A DNA stretch of 64,000 nt from Tanytarsus gracilentus. Taxonomy: Eukaryota > Arthropoda > Insecta > Diptera > Chironomidae. Every line of letters starts with the position of its first letter. Within the stretch, counting starts at the first letter, position 1. Shown in pieces: positions 1-12,700 of the stretch. The stretch lies in contig JAXRKN010000041.1 in NCBI GenBank assembly GCA_038502055.1, positions 2,275,501 through 2,339,500 on the forward strand, read 5' to 3'. The position numbers were made by a program, and so were the translations under genes. The notes beneath the pieces are model-generated. The model was given only the letters and a program-made list of their open reading frames with translations, was not told where the DNA came from and did no database searches.

Positions 1-1137
1 TCGCTTATATATGTTAAAAGATAATCGACCTGATTTTTCATTCAAAATTATTATTATTGTGACTTTTTTCTCTCTCGAGTGTGCTAAAAAGGCTCTTTTA
101 TGCATGAGGCATTGAATGCGTTTTAAGAATGAGCTCATTGTTGGGTAATCACTGGGCTTTTTAATGCACACTCTTGATGATGTTGATATTATTAAAAGAT
201 TGATGATAAAAATGAGAAAAATTAATTATTTTTATGTTAAAGACCGTTAAAATTGAAATTTCACGTGTTTATGCAATTAAAACAATTCAGTTGAAAAAGT
301 TCATTTTCTACTCCGTTCCAGAATCTTTTTATGCGTCGTCAAGTGAAAAGAGAAAAGAGTTCTCTAAGATTTTTAACAAGAAAAAGGGCATAAATCGATC
401 GGTAAGCATCAAAATTAACTTAATTAAGTAGATAAGGGCACAAACAATCAAATGAAATCGAAGAATTGACGTTAAAATCAGAAAATAACTCTTAAACTGT
501 GAAATAAAATTTCTTCATACTTTTTAATCACAATTTGCTACTTTTTAATCTCATGCGTCATCTCATCTTGATCGTCGCATACATAAAATTAGGAAATAAT
601 AATTTGTAACAATTAATAAGTAAGTAATTTCGTAATTTTTTGACTTAAAATTACTATTTCTAATAAATAATAACAAAATTTCAGAGTAATGCACAATATA
701 AACGCTTTGTACGAAATTCACATTCGATAATTTTGAACGCTTTTACGCAAAATTGATTTTGCTAAAATATAAAACATGCATGAAAGCCTTAACTCATAAA
801 AATCACATTTATTTAGATCAATTTGAGATTTCATAGTCAGGAACATATTTTCTAAAACTTCTAAACTGAAACTGTTCTATTAGTTTTGCATTTTTTTTGC
901 GTAATTCCGTTCAATTGCAGTAAGAAGAAGAAATCGAATGACCACACCCAAAGTCGGTTGATCGGTTTTGCTATCACATTCATCTAATTTAATTTCAAGA
1001 GACATTTAAAGGATTCCTGTACAAGAGTTCGATTGAAGAAAGTTCATCGATTAATTTAATTTGTGGTCGCTGTGTGAAAGTTAAAGTCATTGCATTTAGT
1101 GGTGATTTTCTGGCAATTTCTTTCGTGAGCATTGGTG
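1..1137. other. AT-rich non-coding DNA upstream of the helicase gene
   Basis: I see no convincing coding region here; the short open stretches have no recognisable motif. A pyrimidine-rich tract ending in a CAG at 918-920 would serve as a splice acceptor, so a 5'UTR exon of the helicase gene could begin at 921; this is inference. An in-frame TGA at 1126-1128 closes the helicase frame just upstream of its ATG. Confidence 0.5.
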
Positions 1138-3734
1138 ATGGATGGAAAGAATTTATCCCATTTAAAATCCGTAAGGATTGCAAGTCCAAGTAGACATCAA
1201 GTCAAGCACTTTACGCCAAGCGGTAATGATGGTTACGTAAAAGTTTCAATCCTTCGAGAGCCACAATATTACAACAATTTCGCAAACCAAATGAAAGGCC
1301 TCAACCTTGGATCGAGCTCTTCACGCGTCTCTTGCAATAATGCATTTATTTTTCCGAAAACTTTCATGTTCAAAAACGCCGATCGTATGAATCTGCAAGT
1401 GTTGAACGATTTTAGAGCACATACCAGAGTTTCAAATATGGATTCGCAGTGGTGTCAGGGAAAAACGCTAACAAATAGCCAATCAAGTTCATCGGGACCA
1501 ACAGCAGCAGATCTTGTGAATTTATGGTTGGAAGAAAAGTCGGCAAAAACCATCAAGAAGCAACGCGAGCTCTTACCGATTTTTAAATCCCGAAATGATT
1601 TCATCAGAGCTGTCGCCGAAAATCAATTTGTGATTGTTCAAGGCGAAACGGGATCAGGTGAGAGAAATTAATAATTAGTGTTAAAAAGTTATTATAATTA
1701 GTTTCGTTAATTTAAAGGTAAATCAACGCAAATCCCTCAATACCTTCTCGAAGCTGGATGTTTTGGTCAAAAGATCGTTTGCACGCAACCGCGTCGTATT
1801 GTAATAAAAATTTTAAAAATTTTAAACCACAAATTTAACTCAGGTTACAATTTTAGGCTGCAAAGAATTTAGCAATACGCGTGGCTGAAGAGCAAGGAGT
1901 AGCTGTTGGATCTGAGGTTGGATACAAGTATCGTTGTTGCGATGTTACATCGAATTCAACTTTGATTAAATACTGCACTGATGGAACGTTAACTCGAGAA
2001 TGTCTCAACGCAAACCTCCTTGACTCATATTCGGTTATAATTCTTGACGAAGCTCATGAGCGTAAAATTGATACAGATGTCTTGCTCGGATATCTCAAGC
2101 GAGAAGCTGGTAAGAGACCAAAATTAAAAGTGATCGTCTCCTCAGCAACAATGGATGCCGAAAAGTTCTCAAGATTCTTCTTCAATGCTCCAATTTTCGT
2201 CATCCAAGGACGAACTTTTCCAGTCGAAATATTCTATCGTTCCATTAACGTTGAAGATTATTTCAATGCTGCTCTCGGTACTGTAGCGTACATCGATAGG
2301 ACCCAAAAACCTGGAGACATTTTACTCTTCTTAACAGGACGCGATGAAATCGAAAGAGCTTGTGAGGTTTTAAATGCAAATGCAAACCTTGAAGTTTTGC
2401 CGATGTATTCAACTCTTGAAATGAACGAGCAAGAAAAAGTTTTTCAACCCGCACCACCGCTCAAACGAAAGGTCGTTATCTCAACTAATCTTGCTGAAAC
2501 ATCCATGACAATCCCTGGAATTTACTATGTCATCGACACTGGATACACAAAGACAAAAATGTATGATCCAAAATCGGGCGTTGAATCATTGATAATTCTG
2601 CCAACATCACACGCATCTGCTGATCAGGTAAGAACGTTAGATATAATAATTGCGAAATTAATTTTTAACTTTTTATGAAGCGCGCTGGCCGAGCAGGAAG
2701 AACTGCTCCAGGAAAATGCTTTCGCTTGTTTACCGAGTCCAATTTTCGGGAAATGTTTCCAACAGTTACTCCAGAAATTCAACGCTCAAATCTGTCCTTG
2801 ATCGTTCTTCAGTTCAAGGCTTTTGGAATTCAAGATATTGGAAATTTTGAGTTTATGGACCAACCATCAAAGGACATTCTTGAAATGTCTGAAAAACAAC
2901 TTTTCCGTTTGGGTGCATTGGACGACGCTGGATTCATAACTGAGCTTGGAAAGCGAATGGTTAAATATCCTCTCGAGCCTTATCTCTCAAAAATGCTTAT
3001 CGCATCAATTGATCTTCAGTGCTCGGATGAAATCATTACAATAATATCGATGATGGGTCTTCAAAATATTTTTCGTAGACCTAAAAAAATGCGACATGAG
3101 GCAGATCAAAGAAAGTCAAGATTTAAATCTGATGTCAGCGACCTAATCACGTATATGAATGTCTACATGACCTGGGAGAGGAATGATTGCTCTTCAGATT
3201 GGTGCTTTGAGAATTTCATCAACGAAAGTGGATTGAAGGAAGCTTGTGAGATCAGGGCAATGCTCATTGATAAAATGCATCAAAACAAAGAAGAAATTGT
3301 GTCATGCGGAAAGAATTTTGAGCGAGTACAAATGGCAATCTGTGCTGGATTGGCTCTAAACGTTGCAAGGACAAAAGTAATTAAAAAAAATTATAACGTT
3401 TATGATTATGACGATTTTGATCCATATGATGTTCTCTATGAATATGCTCCGAGTCCAATCAACTGCGAATACGTAACAATTCAAGACCAACCCAAAACAG
3501 TGTTTCTTCATCCATCCAGTGGCATGCATTCGTTGGAAGCAAATCGATGGTAAAAAATTAAAAATTTATTAATTTAGTAATTGTTTTTACATTATTAAAA
3601 AATATTTTTCTAGGTTTGTTTATCACAAGCTGATGAAGGATAAAAGCAATGATAAGATGCGAGATGTGACTTTAATCAATCCAAAGTGGTTGAACAAATT
3701 GGCATCGTCAGTTTATGTTGTGCAACAACTTTAA
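1138..3734 (+). CDS. DEAH-box RNA helicase, DHX8/Prp22-like, divergent and short
   Basis: Predicted ATP-dependent RNA helicase of the DEAH (DExH, SF2) family, closest by pattern to the spliceosomal factor DHX8/Prp22. Exons: 1138-1657, 1718-1800, 1857-2627, 2681-3549, 3614-3734. The four introns are 53-64 nt with GT-AG ends and consistent phases, giving 787 residues. Motifs: Walker A GETGSGKST at 169-177 (split by intron 1), TQPRR after it, DEAH at 265-268, SAT at 297-299, STNLAETS, and QRAGRAGR at 458-465 (split by intron 3). The helicase-associated region follows, with the DHX8-like strings VSCGK, HPSS and a final NPKWL. The start is the first ATG after an in-frame TGA at 1126. Family DHX8 proteins are about 1200 residues with a long N-terminus carrying an S1 domain. 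Here only about 168 residues precede Walker A, I recognise no S1 domain, and the C-terminus stops just after NPKWL. An acidic, Tyr-rich insert (around the string YDYDDFDPYD) lies before HPSS. All catalytic motifs look intact, so it is probably a working paralogue rather than the essential Prp22 orthologue; that is inference. Confidence 0.9.
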
Positions 3735-6700
3735 ACTTTCAACGCATCATTTTTTTATTATTTTTCATAAAATTTACATAAAATTTAAAATCAATTAACC
3801 CTTAAGTTAATTTGATTTACCTCGATGACTTAAAAATCGAATATAATCTTTTTAAATTTATCAAGTCTCAAATGAGTTTGAACATTTCTTTAAAGTAACT
3901 CTCCAACTTTTCAATCTCTCGATAAGAAAAATTCTCCTTGTACTGTAAAATTTTGTAAAACACCGGCATAAATTTTTTCGATGTTCGCCTCAAAATAAAA
4001 ACAACATAAATTCGCATATACAGCATGAAATTCCTTCTTACCTTCGCCATTCCCTGAATAAATTTGAATCAATTGAAAAATACATAAAACAAAATATTTT
4101 TATAAATGTTGGAAATTTCCAAGACGCCGTGCTTAATGGTTTAAATGAAATTTATTTATTGCAAAAATCGCAAATCGCTTGTTAAAAAATGAAAATTTTC
4201 TCGATCGCTCTTAATTGACCTCAAGCGAGCATTACTTCAACGCCACTTAACGCTAAAAAATAATTTAATGTTTAACCATTGGTAATTGTGAAAAAAAATT
4301 ATCATAATTAAAATTAATAATTTGAGCCTTTGCGTGATGATAAAAAACTCTTTTTATCATGGCGCGCATGAGAAATGAGAATTGGATTTTAATTAAAACA
4401 CATTTAACCGCGTCAGAGAGATTGAATAACGAGATGAACGTTGCAGATAATGATGCATTAATTTTACAAAAAGGCTCTTAGCGAGTAAACAATATAATTT
4501 ACTCGAGGAGAGATCACTTAAAGAGTTTTTAAGTATAGAGATGTGTGCAATGAGTGTTGCATGACGTGTGATTGTGTTGATTAATAAAATGAGAGTCATT
4601 GAAATTTTTTAAATCAGCCCAGTTTGCGAAAAAATTATGTCATTACCTCTCAACTCATTTTACCGTCGCTATCAATTTGCAATAAAAATTCCATTCACAT
4701 CTTCTTACTGTTCTCTCGCCACAGAATTCTCGAACCATATCCAGAGGTCCAATTGAGGTTTAAATGAAATTTATGTGGCATTCAAAATCAAACAAAAAAA
4801 TTCTCCTCATATATATTTATATTTCCTGTGTAGATTTATGCAAATTTCTTCTTTCCCGAAAAACATTACACAATCAGTTGCGAGTGAGTGAGAGAGAAAG
4901 AGAGACAAACATGTGCTGCAATTGGCGAAATAAATAAATATGCGCGAGAGAATGTGGAAAGGAAATATCAGACTTTCGATATCAGCACGAGTGAGGGTCT
5001 TCTTCGGACATATAAAACTAATAAATTCAATTTTATTGAACGCGCAAAGTTCTCTTTGATGCGATAATGCTCGGGTTGAGTACAACATAAGAGAAAAATT
5101 TACGATTTTTGCATCTCTTATTAATTTAAGTGAAAAAAATAAATATATCGAACTAAAAAGTGTCGATTGATAATCATTGAGTCATAATTTGTGTTCGATG
5201 TTGACTGTTGAGATAAATTTGTGAAAAATGAATCGAAAAATTTAATAAATTTGATTAAGAAAAATCTAAAAGTTTATTTTCATAAGATTTAAAATTTTTA
5301 TAAATGTTTATGACAATTTTTGCTAGATTAAATTTAAAATTTTCTTAATGAATTTTAATAATAAAAATCTTCAGCGAATGCTCCTCGTCACATTGCATTC
5401 TCGTTTCCACATATTTGTTCTTTTTATTATTTTTAAACTCAACAGCAATAAGAAGAAGCGACAAGGCGAGAGAAAATTCAATAAATAATAAATCTGATCC
5501 CTTTTCATGTCCACTTTATTGAATACATATAGCCAACACGTTACACATTTACTCGAGAACGAGAGGAGGGAGCGAAAATTACAAATGCAGCATAATGAAG
5601 TGAACAGTTTGAACAGTGGAATTGTCGAAGGAATTATTTCGAGTTGGAGACTTTTTGTGATGAGGAAACGAGGCCGATTAATTAAACTTTTTAAAAAAAT
5701 TAAATTTTTGACACAGCCTTAAAATTTAGATGGTTGTGTAACGGTTTTAATCGATTTAAATTTAAATTTTGAAAATACGTTAAATATCACACCCTGTTGT
5801 CACCCTTTTCATGTTTAAAATTCCTTCGACAAGTCGATTGGTAATTTTTTTGCATACATATTTTTTGCTAATCGACGACTGCAACCGGAAAAAAAACGAA
5901 GCGAGACACAACACTCGATATATATACAAAATAAATGTGCGAGTTGAAATTATTAACAAGATGAATATCGTTGATAAGAAACACATTTATTATCTCTTAA
6001 TTATATCTCGAGCATCTTCGTCGGCAGTTATATCACACTCAGCAAAGCGAAGGAAATTGAAAATAATTTTTTGTCACCAATTGGCAGTTTGCAGAAGCGG
6101 AGAGGAAGAAATATGTTGCTTCACGCATTTTTATAAGAGGGAATTAAGATGTTTTTTTGCTGCACGCTATTCCAATGCCATTGGTGACATCTTCATGAAT
6201 ATTCTTCGCAGACGGTTGTAATAAAGAGGTACAAAAGTACATTTTAAAAGCAGCATTCAACTGTCAATAATTCGCTAATAAGGAGAAAGAAGAAGAAAAC
6301 TCAAACCGACATTCCAATGGGGGCTTGGTAGAGTTTATGCAATTAAATTAAGAACCTTTGTTTAGTTGAAATGAAAGTTTGCATAAAAAAATCTTAATTA
6401 AAAAAATTAAAATCTAAAAACACGTTTTTTATTTCATTCAAACCCTTAGTCATTCTGTCACACCTGATTTAAGCCAGACTCGATAAAAAACATTTTAACA
6501 CATGGCATTTTTCAATGCACCTCACTCACTTTGTCATAATCTTAAAGTCATCAATGAAATAAACAAAAATAACTAATCTTTCGTGCATAATCAAAACAAA
6601 ATGAGCAATCAAGAAATTCTTGAAATATTTCACTGTCATTCTGATATCTCCTCGGTAACATTAAATTGAAAATTATTTGCGCTTAAATGTCGCGTGAAGA

Positions 6701-9700
6701 CTGTCGTTAGATGTTTGCATAACAAAATGACCATTCTTGATGACTTTGAGTTAAGCAAGGTGATTTTGATTTTGAAAATTTATTCAAACATTTAGAAGTT
6801 AAAATTCTAATTCGTCTCCCCTTGCACTCGAACATGAGTGACGAACTATCAAGATTAACTTTCAAAACGAATGGAGATTAATGCGATGATTATTACGCGA
6901 CGTTTGCAATGCTCACAATGAGTCAGTCTCGATTTCATGGAACATATTTAGAGTCGCAAGCGTTGAAGAGTGAGATGAGAAGTTGTTACACAAGTCATCA
7001 TCCGCGAGCTTGTCGTTTTCAATTTTAATTTTTTTATACCTCTTCATTTGTCTCCATATGCACGATGCCACAACATGGCTTGAAGGAATAATGCGAAGTC
7101 AAGAGTCGTAAATAGATAATTTGTCAAATGTGACAGGGAAGAAAAATTTGAATACAATGGACAGTCATTTTAGTACATAACTGATAGAGAGAGAATTGTT
7201 GAAAAAATCTTGAAAAGGAGAGAATATTTTCTTTTTTCATGTTTAGAAAAGTGAAAAGGGTTCAAATATCGTTTGAGTGACCAAAATTTAGCAAATTCAT
7301 AAAAATTTAAAAATTTAATTGAAATAATTTTATAAATTTAAATTTTTAAAATGTTCCTAAATTTTCTGTCCCACCCGTTTTTACTAAAATTTTCATCTCA
7401 TTTACAAACCTCATCAAAAAGTCGTAACATAACAAAAGAAGAAGAAGAAAAACATTTAAATTTCTTGTCAAAGTCATCAAAATTAATCTCCTAACTTTTT
7501 TATTTTCAGATCGTGAACTTCATGCAGTTACAAAGCAATAAAATTGCATTCTTGAACGAAGAAATAAAAAGAAGTCTTTAGCAACTTCAATTTATTTATA
7601 GACACAAAATGTCACACGTGCTAAATAATTTATCAGAATTAAAGCATTGAGCTAAAAGTTTACGCTGGCCATTCGATTAACAAATCAATTTTTCATTGAC
7701 TTGTGCCACGCGTCATCATCATAACACTCACCGACTAACTCAATGATCGTCCCGGCGTGTATGCTGCCACAATCAATCAAAAGATAATGCGTGAAAATAT
7801 AAAGCGGGGTAAAGAACTTTCAATCAAATCACATTTAACAATAAATGAATTTTTAAAAGTATAATCGCATAATGGGAATTCCACAAAAAAACTCTTAATA
7901 GCTTTCGATTTGTAGCTCTTTTCATGTGTGTATTTAACATCAATTATTTCAATTTTTTTCATATAAGGCCGCTATTCATAACAGAGCAGCTCGCGTGCGA
8001 GTACATTCACATATTGTTATTGAAGAGTTGTTGATGTGTTGTTGTGAACATCCATCAAAATATAAATAAGTGAATATCTCGCAGCAGTGGACGAAATAGA
8101 AAGAGAGAAAAAGATTTTCTATCAAAAAGATTTAAGATGTTTCGAAAAAAGTTGAAATTGACTTTGACGAAGTTTTTAAAAAATCTTCTTCATCGTTGAA
8201 TTGATTTTTATTGCTAATTTCTTGACTTTAAAAAAATAAATTTTGACCATAAAAATTTCAACAAATTAATTAATTTTAAATTCAACAACCCTAAGTTTTC
8301 CTCGCACCGCCAATTCCATGGCTGTTCGTAATAAAAAGACAGCTCAAAAGGTCGATTGTAAGTTGAAAATTGAGCTAACAATAGCCAAAATTGATCATCA
8401 ATAACATTATGCTTGTTAACTGCGAGAAACACATAGATAAAGGCACTTGAAGAAACAGATTCTAAAGAATTCCTCATGCGAGCTCTTCTTCATCACTTTA
8501 ATCATGAAATGGCCACATTTAGTTTGATAACAAAAAAAAAGATGAAAAATTCGATTATTTCTTCTCTGATGAGGTCAACAAGTTGTGACGGTGATGAATG
8601 AGTTTTTGGCTTCTTGCTCAGCTTTCAATTCTTCATGCATTTTATTGCTTCATTATTAGATGTTGAGATGGGTTTTTTCAGAAGCGTGAAATATTTTTAT
8701 GCTGGTAATCAAAATATTTTCAGAAACGGGGTTTAATAATTACAAATTAAATTGGAAATTCAGTTTTAAATATTTTTATGAAAACAAATTAGAAAAATTA
8801 ATTTAGAGCAAAAAAGTTTTTGTTTGTAAAATCAATTTTTTAATTTTGGCATATCTATGGATCACTAATTCACTAACATTGTAGCTAAACTCAGCACTGT
8901 GATGTGCTGAAAATTTAAAATTTTTATTGTTTCCTTTTCATGCTAATTCAATTAATTATTTCAGAGTGCTCGCGCTTGCAATCAGCAACTTTATGAGAGA
9001 AAAATAATTTTATGTTTTTAAATCGTTGTCCATTTATTTTAATATTGCGCTGCTCATCTCACTGTCTTATCATCGTATACAAAATATTCTTCATTACTCT
9101 CTCGAGAGTGAATGGTTTGAAGTGGATTTGAGATAAAATTTTGTCACATTTAAAAAATTTAACACTTTTCAAAATTGTTCAATTTTTAGAATTAAGAAAT
9201 TAATAAATTTTAGCAGAAACAACATAACTTACAAACGAACCCTCATAAACCACATTTTATGGTTGTGTTTGCACATGAAAAATTTAAGTTTTAAACGGAT
9301 GTGTCTCTTTTTATTCAATTGATGCTGTGCGTTGAGCTGTGATGATGATGATCGCGTGCCATAATGAATGACAAAGTGTTTTTCTTCTTCACTTGTTGTC
9401 AATATTTTTATGTTTGAGAGATTTTTAAAATCTTAATTAAATAATTTTTTTTATGTTCTTCGGAAGTGAAAGTGGCTTCAAAAAAAGACTTTTTCTAAAC
9501 TCATAAATTTCTATCAAAATTGCATAAATACAATTTGATTTCTAAATTGATATTAGATTGTTCACTTGACCCGAGTTTGAATGTCAAACATAAATCTTGT
9601 GGCCAATGAAACACTTCCGAAAATATTAACTTTAAATTGAATTAAAATTTATTATCACTTCTCAGTAACTTAAACTCGGGTCATTTTGAATACTCAATGA

Positions 9701-12700
9701 TAATTGAAGTGTTTTTAATATTTTTGATAGTTTGCTTTCTATATTGATAAAAAAATTATAACATAAATTTATTTACTTAACAATTCTTAAAAAACGCAAA
9801 TTAAAACTCAGAAAATGTAAAAAGGTAATTTGTGCGGGTTTAAAACGCGGAAATTCTTCACTAAAAATTTTATTAATGAATTATTTTTACGTCTTATTTA
9901 ACAGATTTCTCACAATTACTTCCAATAAAATTTTTCAATGAAATTTTAATCTTTCGTCGAATAGAAATTAATTAGTTAAACTTTGCACGTGAAATACTTC
10001 AAGCCACTGATTAAAAATCCCATTACACAATTTTGCAGTCTTTAATCACTCTCAAATCATCTTCACTCATAATGAGCATCTACCCACTATAATTGCAATT
10101 TTGTGCTAAAAACACCTCCGCTCGGTGTAATTTTAATTCATCCAATAAAAATTAAGACTATCGACTATATTTGAAATTAATTTTAAGAAAAAATAAATTA
10201 GGCATTTATGCTAATTTCCAATTAGACACTTTTATTGGTTTAAGTCATAGAGAAAATGAAAATTTGTTTAATTTTTAATTGGAAAGGAAGATCTTCGTTT
10301 GGTTCTTTTTGATTCAAACAAATAATATGTGAATTTTACGATCTTGTGATCTCAATCTCCTTAATAAAATTTCAGTTTTACAATCCTGCAAAGAAATTAA
10401 TTTATCAACAAAATGAATGAGTTACCAACCCTTTCTTAGATCTCAATTTATAAATTTATCTCGTTTGCCAATCTCATTCAGCCAATGAAAAACTTTCGAC
10501 ACTAGAACAGAAAATTTCTCCATATCAAGTTCACCCACTCTCGGATTCGATGCACATTTCGGTGAAAAACTTCTGCATGTGACATCGTGCGTGTAATTGT
10601 TACAATATTCCTTCGAATATCGAAGCTCACTTGAGCGTGCTCTCAGATTTCTTATTGGCAGCCTTATCGAAGCTTCCATCGTCGAATGAAAATCGAGTGT
10701 TCATCGATGTTGTCATGACATAAGAGCCATTCATTCTACTTAAATTTATATAATTACCTCCTTTGGCGAAGAACCAAAAGAAGTTATAATTGTGCTCTAA
10801 GGAAACTTTTCCACCTTCTTGTTGTCATCTCTAAGTCATTCACAATTGACTGTTGCCATGACTGTAGTCATAGAGGCAAAAAAATGCCAATTGATAAAAA
10901 CATTAAAAGATTTTCTCCTTATTTCAGGAGTTTTTCATCCTACGAATAGAAAGTGGGTGAATTCTTAGAATAAATACTCCAAGTCCTTATTTTTAAAATT
11001 AACACTGGAGACTTGAGTTTTTTTCTAAATTGATAACAGAATTTGAAAAGCTTATTTTTTTACAAAATTTGAAGAAATTAAATTAATTAAGCAATTGCAA
11101 TAAAATTAAGAATTAATCTTTCTTAACTGCACAAATGTTTGAAAGATTTAATATTTTAAATCCTGTGATTTAAAATTAAATAAATTTGAGTTTAAATAAA
11201 AAATTTAATTTTTTAATTTTTTAAAAAATAAATTCTTTGACCATGCGGTTCATATTTCATCAAATTTTACTTAATGAACTTAAATTCCTTAAGAAATTGA
11301 GATTCCAGTTTCTAAGGTTCCAGGTGCCAAGGTGTAATTAATCAACTTAATGAATTTCAATTGAATTAGGCTATTTTTAGATCTCTGCTTTTTTAATTGA
11401 AGTTTAGAGAAGAAAATTTCACCTAAGAAAGTGAGAAAATATTAATTTTTTAAAAATTTTAGGGATTTATATTAAAATACAACATTTCATTTGAATTTTG
11501 ACTTTCAAGAAGAATAAAAAATTTACACAAAAATTCAAAGATTGAAATCTTTATAGGTTTAATTTTTGAATCAAAGTATGAAATAAAAATCACCTCAGGC
11601 GATTTAAAAGCTCAAAGAGTCAAAAACACATGAAGACACAAATCTCACAAATGCAAGCCAAAGAGAGAACAGCGAGACAGCTTGAGATGCGAATAAAAAA
11701 TATAAAAATGCACATATTGTAATAAATACATCTCTGTGCCATTAATTTTCTATGATTTTCCGACAATTCCTCTCGCTGTTGCCTACAAATTGTTACAAAT
11801 TACTTTTTACCTTATTCGGACGAGCCATGCAGTATGCACATATGGCATTTTAACTCTCTTATTTTATTCCCTTAGCGCACTCACATATCACTAAACTTAA
11901 GTATTATTATTTTTTCAATGACGAACTCAGAACTTGATGGATGGTTCAGATGATATGGATAAAGTGCACACAAGCGTTTCGTCCGGCCTACAATTGAATA
12001 CTTTTCATTTTCACACTTATAAACCGTTAAAAACACCTGAGTGTCTTCATCTAATGCTTCGCTCTTCACGCCATGCTGTCACCTTAAGAACTGACACCTC
12101 ATAATCAAGTCGTTATCAAATTTAAATGATTTTTAAGCCTCTCATGGCGCATGTGTTTGCTGCTTAATTGCATAAAAATAATTTAATTATCGAATGGAGA
12201 GTTTTGTAAAAGAAGCGGCACACGTGAAATGCACTCATGTGCGAATATTTGTCTAACTCGCATAGATTTTTCATTTGAATAATTATTATCGAGTGATAAA
12301 AGAGATAAAAGATGGGTTATTGAGTTTGTGTGTGACATCAATGAGGTGAGGACAAAAAATTTGAGATTAAAAATTTCAAACTAATTTTACAATTTTTAAA
12401 ATTAAAAACAAAAATAAAATTGTAAATAAATATTTAAACATTTTTGGACATTCCTTAATACTTTATGAAATTTCCTTTGATCCTTTTGATAAATTTATTG
12501 ACCATCGCAAACCGCAAAACATGTATGAAAATTTCTCTTTATAAAGATTAGTGAAAAGTTTTTCATGCGTATAATTTTTTAACAATTACTATGTGTGCCT
12601 CAATATCTTTATAAACATGCATAAATATCTCACTCGAAAAAGGGATGTTTAAACTAAATTTTTAATATTGTTCATTGAACTGCGAATTATTTTCCGCCTA

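Noticed and set aside
1132..1137. Earlier non-ATG start (TTG) for the helicase
   Set aside because: Eukaryotic initiation at TTG is improbable; ATG 1138 follows six bases later in the same frame.
5811..6221. 136-residue open stretch on the + strand
   Set aside because: Starts in AT-rich DNA, has no recognisable domain and the composition is not coding-like.
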